From SP5GCR1 sp965199685 (GTDB taxonomy: Bacteria > Pseudomonadota > Gammaproteobacteria > Poriferisulfidales > Oxydemutatoraceae): 64,000 nt of DNA. Under the pieces are notes generated by a model. That model was not told where the DNA came from and ran no database searches. It saw only the letters and a list, made by a program, of their open reading frames with translations. Positions 61,031-64,000 of this stretch are shown here, one piece after another. The position numbers and the translations under genes are program-made. The stretch's first letter is position 1, and every line of letters starts with the position of its first letter. The stretch is from assembly GCA_965199685.1 (NCBI GenBank), contig OZ241323.1, positions 1,612,001 to 1,676,000 of the forward strand, written 5' to 3'.

Positions 61031-62161
61031 ATGGCAAAAGAATATTACGAAACACTGGGTGTCTCTCGGCAAGCCGGTGCCGATGAAATACGAAAGGCGT
61101 ATCGCCGTTTGGCGATGAAATATCACCCCGACCGAAATAAAGACGACAAAAAAGCCGAACAAAAATTCAAAGAAATTAAAGCAGCGTACGATGTCCTCTC
61201 GGATGACCAAAAACGAGCTGCTTATGATCAATTCGGGCACGCAGGTTTAGGCAATGCTGGTGCGGCAAGCGGAAGCGGTAATTACCAAGATATATTCGGC
61301 GATATATTTGAGAATTTCTTTGGTGGCGGCACTTCGTTCAGACAACGTGGTGGCCGCAGTGCCGCATATCGCGGCAACGATCTTGAATCTGCACTTGATT
61401 TAACACTTGAAGAGAGTGCTTACGGCACGGAGAAAAAAATCAGAATAAGAAGCATGCAGGTCTGTGACCGTTGCGATGGCACAGGGGCAGAACCTGGTAG
61501 CGGCTTAAAAACCTGCGAAACCTGTCATGGTAGCGGTCAAATCGCTATGCAACAAGGCTTTATATCGTTCCAGCAAACCTGTCCGACTTGTGGAGGAAGC
61601 GGTCAAATTATAGCCGAGCCGTGTAAAAAATGTCATGGGCAAAAACGAGTAGAAGCAGCCAGAACACTGTCGGTTAAAGTACCTGCAGGAATAGACGATG
61701 GCGATAGTATACGATTGTCAGGCGAGGGAGAAGCGGGAATAGGCGGCGGACCTCCCGGCGATTTATTTATACGTATACGAATACGTCCGCACGAAGTATT
61801 CAAACGTCGCGACGGTAATTTACTTATTGAAGTTCCCGTCTCCTTCCCTACTGCTGCCTTAGGTGGAGAAATAGAAATACCATCTTTAGGAGGAAGGCTT
61901 AAACTCAAGATACCCAAAGGTACGCAAAGTGGAAAGAACTTCAGAATGAGAGGAAAAGGAATCAAACACTTACGCGGCGGCGGTAGCGGCGATTTGATTT
62001 GTCGTGTCAATGTAGAAACACCGATCAACCTGACATCTCGTCAAATAGAATTATTAGAAGAGCTCAATGGTTCGTTATCAGGGGCTAAACACTCACCGCG
62101 CTCGGAAAACTGGCTTGATGGCATTAAGAAATTCTTGAACAAATTTGACCTCAACATATAA
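61031..62161 (+). CDS. dnaJ: Chaperone protein DnaJ
   Basis: DnaJ stimulates DnaK ATPase. The J domain has the HPD motif in KYHPDRNKDD, then a Gly/Phe-rich stretch, then four zinc-finger repeats CDRCDGTG, CETCHGSG, CPTCGGSG and CKKCHGQK (the last with altered final Gly) and the C-terminal peptide-binding domains. The start is ATG 61031; a TTG directly precedes it. 376 residues. Confidence 0.97.
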   Translation: MAKEYYETLGVSRQAGADEIRKAYRRLAMKYHPDRNKDDKKAEQKFKEIKAAYDVLSDDQKRAAYDQFGHAGLGNAGAASGSGNYQDIFGDIFENFFGGGTSFRQRGGRSAAYRGNDLESALDLTLEESAYGTEKKIRIRSMQVCDRCDGTGAEPGSGLKTCETCHGSGQIAMQQGFISFQQTCPTCGGSGQIIAEPCKKCHGQKRVEAARTLSVKVPAGIDDGDSIRLSGEGEAGIGGGPPGDLFIRIRIRPHEVFKRRDGNLLIEVPVSFPTAALGGEIEIPSLGGRLKLKIPKGTQSGKNFRMRGKGIKHLRGGGSGDLICRVNVETPINLTSRQIELLEELNGSLSGAKHSPRSENWLDGIKKFLNKFDLNI

Positions 62162-62214
62162 GGTCATACGCTAAAAGTTATAATAAACAATCACAGTATG
62201 ACTTCTTTATAGAA

Positions 62215-62997
62215 ATGGAAAAAAAACAAATCAAAGTTGCGATCAACGGCGCGGCAGGTCGTATGGGGCGTATAATTTCCGAAGTGATAGACCGACGCGA
62301 AGATATGATTATTACCCATGCCTATGATCGTCCCGACTCTACCGATATAACCAAGCACTTATGTGAGATCTCTAGTAGTCAATCTCAAGTGATCGTAGAA
62401 CCTTCAAGCATGATAGGCGAAGGTCGTTTTGATGTATTGATTGATTTTTCTACACCTACTTCGGTAATCAATGCAGTGCAGCATTGCCTACAAGCCGAAC
62501 GACCTATGGTCATTGGTGTCACTGGTTTTAGCGAAACCCAAAAAGAAGAATTGCAAACATCTGCCAAAGAAATTCCTATATTAATGTCACCCAATATGAG
62601 CATTGGTGTCAATCTGTGTTTTGATCTATTGGCACGCGTGGCTCAAACAGACTGGGGTAAAAACGCACAGGTTGAAATTGTAGAAACACATCATCGAAAT
62701 AAAAAAGATAAGCCGTCTGGGACCGCACTCAGAATGGGTGAGATTATTGCTGAAAAAAAAGATGTTGATTTAAGCGATATCCCGATGAAATCTTATCGAG
62801 AAGGCGAAATAATGGGAGAACATAAAGTATTCTTTTCCACAAACAACGAGTGTATAGAACTAAGGCACGAAGCCATGGATCGCTCTCCGTTTGCCAACGG
62901 TGCGGTACACGCTGCATGGTGGATCGTCAACACCAAACCAAAGCCGGGAAGAATCTATACGATGAATGATGTTATTGGAACATCCAATGAGGCATAA
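62215..62997 (+). CDS. dapB: 4-hydroxy-tetrahydrodipicolinate reductase
   Basis: DapB acts in lysine and diaminopimelate synthesis. The cofactor loop is AINGAAGRMGRIISEVIDRR, and the active site motif ETHHRNKKDKPSGTALRMGE is intact. Length 260 residues is slightly under the usual ~270. It follows dnaJ by 53 bases, the common gammaproteobacterial order. Confidence 0.96.
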   Translation: MEKKQIKVAINGAAGRMGRIISEVIDRREDMIITHAYDRPDSTDITKHLCEISSSQSQVIVEPSSMIGEGRFDVLIDFSTPTSVINAVQHCLQAERPMVIGVTGFSETQKEELQTSAKEIPILMSPNMSIGVNLCFDLLARVAQTDWGKNAQVEIVETHHRNKKDKPSGTALRMGEIIAEKKDVDLSDIPMKSYREGEIMGEHKVFFSTNNECIELRHEAMDRSPFANGAVHAAWWIVNTKPKPGRIYTMNDVIGTSNEA

Positions 62998-63204
62998 ACT
63001 TATCCTATACGATTTAACTGACCTCTCGGAACTAACCAAGATGACGATGTTTGGATAATATACTTCTAACATATAGAATAAGCAACCTGATGGCTGAGAA
63101 ACTTCCTTTGTAACCAAGAGTTTATTGGTTATTTAAGCCGCTACTGTCGTCAAAGCAAAAGAAAGAATGTTAAAAAATAGAGTAATTATTTTTAGGAGAT
63201 AAAC

Positions 63205-63408
63205 ATGGCTGTACAACAAAACAGGAAAACTCGTTCTAAACGAGATATGCGTCGCTCGCACGATAAAGTTAAACCTGCCACTCTATCGATCGATTCTACA
63301 ACCGGAGTCAAACATCGTCGTCATCACATTGGCAAAGACGGTTTTTATCGCGGCAAAGAAGTGATCGTAGAAAAAATATATAGCGAAGAGGAAGAAGAAA
63401 AAGAATAG
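63205..63408 (+). CDS. rpmF: 50S ribosomal protein L32
   Basis: The 67-residue protein starts MAVQQNRKTRSKRDMRRSHD, typical for L32, and has a longer acidic tail (EEEEKE) than usual. TAGGAG precedes the ATG. The usual upstream partner yceD (DUF177) is not present in the 207-base gap before it, but plsX follows as expected. Confidence 0.95.
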   Translation: MAVQQNRKTRSKRDMRRSHDKVKPATLSIDSTTGVKHRRHHIGKDGFYRGKEVIVEKIYSEEEEEKE

Positions 63409-63447
63409 GCAAGCCGATATTGCCTTCTTTGTTCATACCCTAAGATT

Positions 63448-64000
63448 ATGAACGATCGCATCAGTGTAGCAATAGACGCAATGAGCGGCGACCACGGTTT
63501 AGATGTGACCGTGCCGGCAGTAATTTCTGTGATTGCCAAATATAGCGATCTGCATTTATTACTGGTGGGCGATAGCAATTTGATAGAATCAAAGTTATCT
63601 ATGTTGGATATAGACACTAGGCAACGGGTGGATTGCGTGCATAGTACACAAATCGTAGAAATGCACGAACCACCTACTGTTGCGCTACGCACAAAAAAAG
63701 ATTCCTCAATGCGAGTTGCGATCAATTTGATTAGAGAAAATCGTGCCCAAGCCTGTGTGAGTGCCGGAAATACCGGTGCATTAACCGCAATATCACGCTA
63801 CATATTACGTACTCTAGCCGGTATAGACCGACCGGCGATAATCACCGCTCTGCCGACAACCAAAGGACATACTTATATGTTGGATTTGGGGGCCAACGTA
63901 GATTGCAAAGCGGAACATTTATTCCAATTTTCGGTCATGGGTGCGGTACTAGCTTCGGCAGTTGACGGGTTGGAGACTCCTCGCGTCGGCCTACTCAACA
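63448..64000 (+). CDS. plsX: Phosphate acyltransferase PlsX, N-terminal part (continues outside window)
   Basis: PlsX makes acyl-phosphate from acyl-ACP for phospholipid synthesis. The frame opens at ATG 63448 (MNDRISVAIDAMSGDHGLDV) and stays open to the end of the window, with conserved CVSAGNTGALTAISRYIL and LDLGANVDCKAEHLFQFSVM. About 184 of the usual ~340 residues are visible. It follows rpmF by 39 bases in the usual rpmF-plsX-fab order. Confidence 0.95.
   Translation, partial: MNDRISVAIDAMSGDHGLDVTVPAVISVIAKYSDLHLLLVGDSNLIESKLSMLDIDTRQRVDCVHSTQIVEMHEPPTVALRTKKDSSMRVAINLIRENRAQACVSAGNTGALTAISRYILRTLAGIDRPAIITALPTTKGHTYMLDLGANVDCKAEHLFQFSVMGAVLASAVDGLETPRVGLLN

Overview
The window reads as the chromosome of a gammaproteobacterium. 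The smc-zipA-ligA block, erpA followed by anmK, an M23 peptidase and tyrS, YhdP behind mutS, and grpE-dnaK-dnaJ-dapB all point there. A two-subunit NAD-dependent formate dehydrogenase and a set of C1-folate enzymes suggest formate or methyl-group oxidation. The many insertion sequences, MITE-like repeats, decayed genes and a run of sulfotransferases with fucosyltransferase-like genes suggest a genome under relaxed selection, possibly a marine or host-associated bacterium. That last point is inference.

1-13.4 kb: the 3' part of mutS, yhdP, two distant sulfotransferases, a secreted pilus-type protein with sixteen 15-residue repeats, a Gfo/Idh/MocA dehydrogenase plus DegT aminotransferase pair (candidate UDP-GlcNAc3N synthesis), hinT, a secreted M23-family protein and a lipoprotein acid phosphatase. 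13.4-20 kb: an orphan protease-prodomain-like protein, a pterin carbinolamine dehydratase, and formate dehydrogenase (fused NuoE-NuoF-type beta subunit plus molybdo/tungsto alpha subunit). 20-22.3 kb: egtC and egtB, with egtC enclosed by two inverted copies of a MITE. 22.3-30.8 kb: a repeat-rich tract holding an AAA ATPase, two paralogous small coiled-coil membrane proteins, a broken transposase, ilvD, a DUF4396 protein, and a tight 5-formyl-THF cyclo-ligase / Ftr-like formyltransferase / folD run. 30.8-39.8 kb: a candidate XRE-ImmA plus PIN toxin-antitoxin pair, ligA-zipA-smc, queF, tRNA-Arg and erpA.

39.8-43.7 kb is an insertion island between erpA and anmK. An 84-bp tandem repeat array carries a GC-rich palindrome; an IS110 element has inserted into the loop of one copy and an IS1182-type element into another. 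The IS1182-type terminal repeats match the ends of the MITEs found throughout the window, so this transposase is the likely driver of the MITEs.

43.7-58.2 kb: anmK, an M23 peptidase and tyrS, then a tandemly amplified locus in which five small sulfotransferases on the + strand alternate with three GT23/NodZ-like glycosyltransferases on the - strand. Two of the three glycosyltransferases are dead, one by frameshifts and one by an IS3-family (IS407-type) insertion. A further rve-type IS lies in the same locus. 58.2-64 kb: grpE, dnaK (both with sigma-32-like promoters), dnaJ, dapB, rpmF and the start of plsX.
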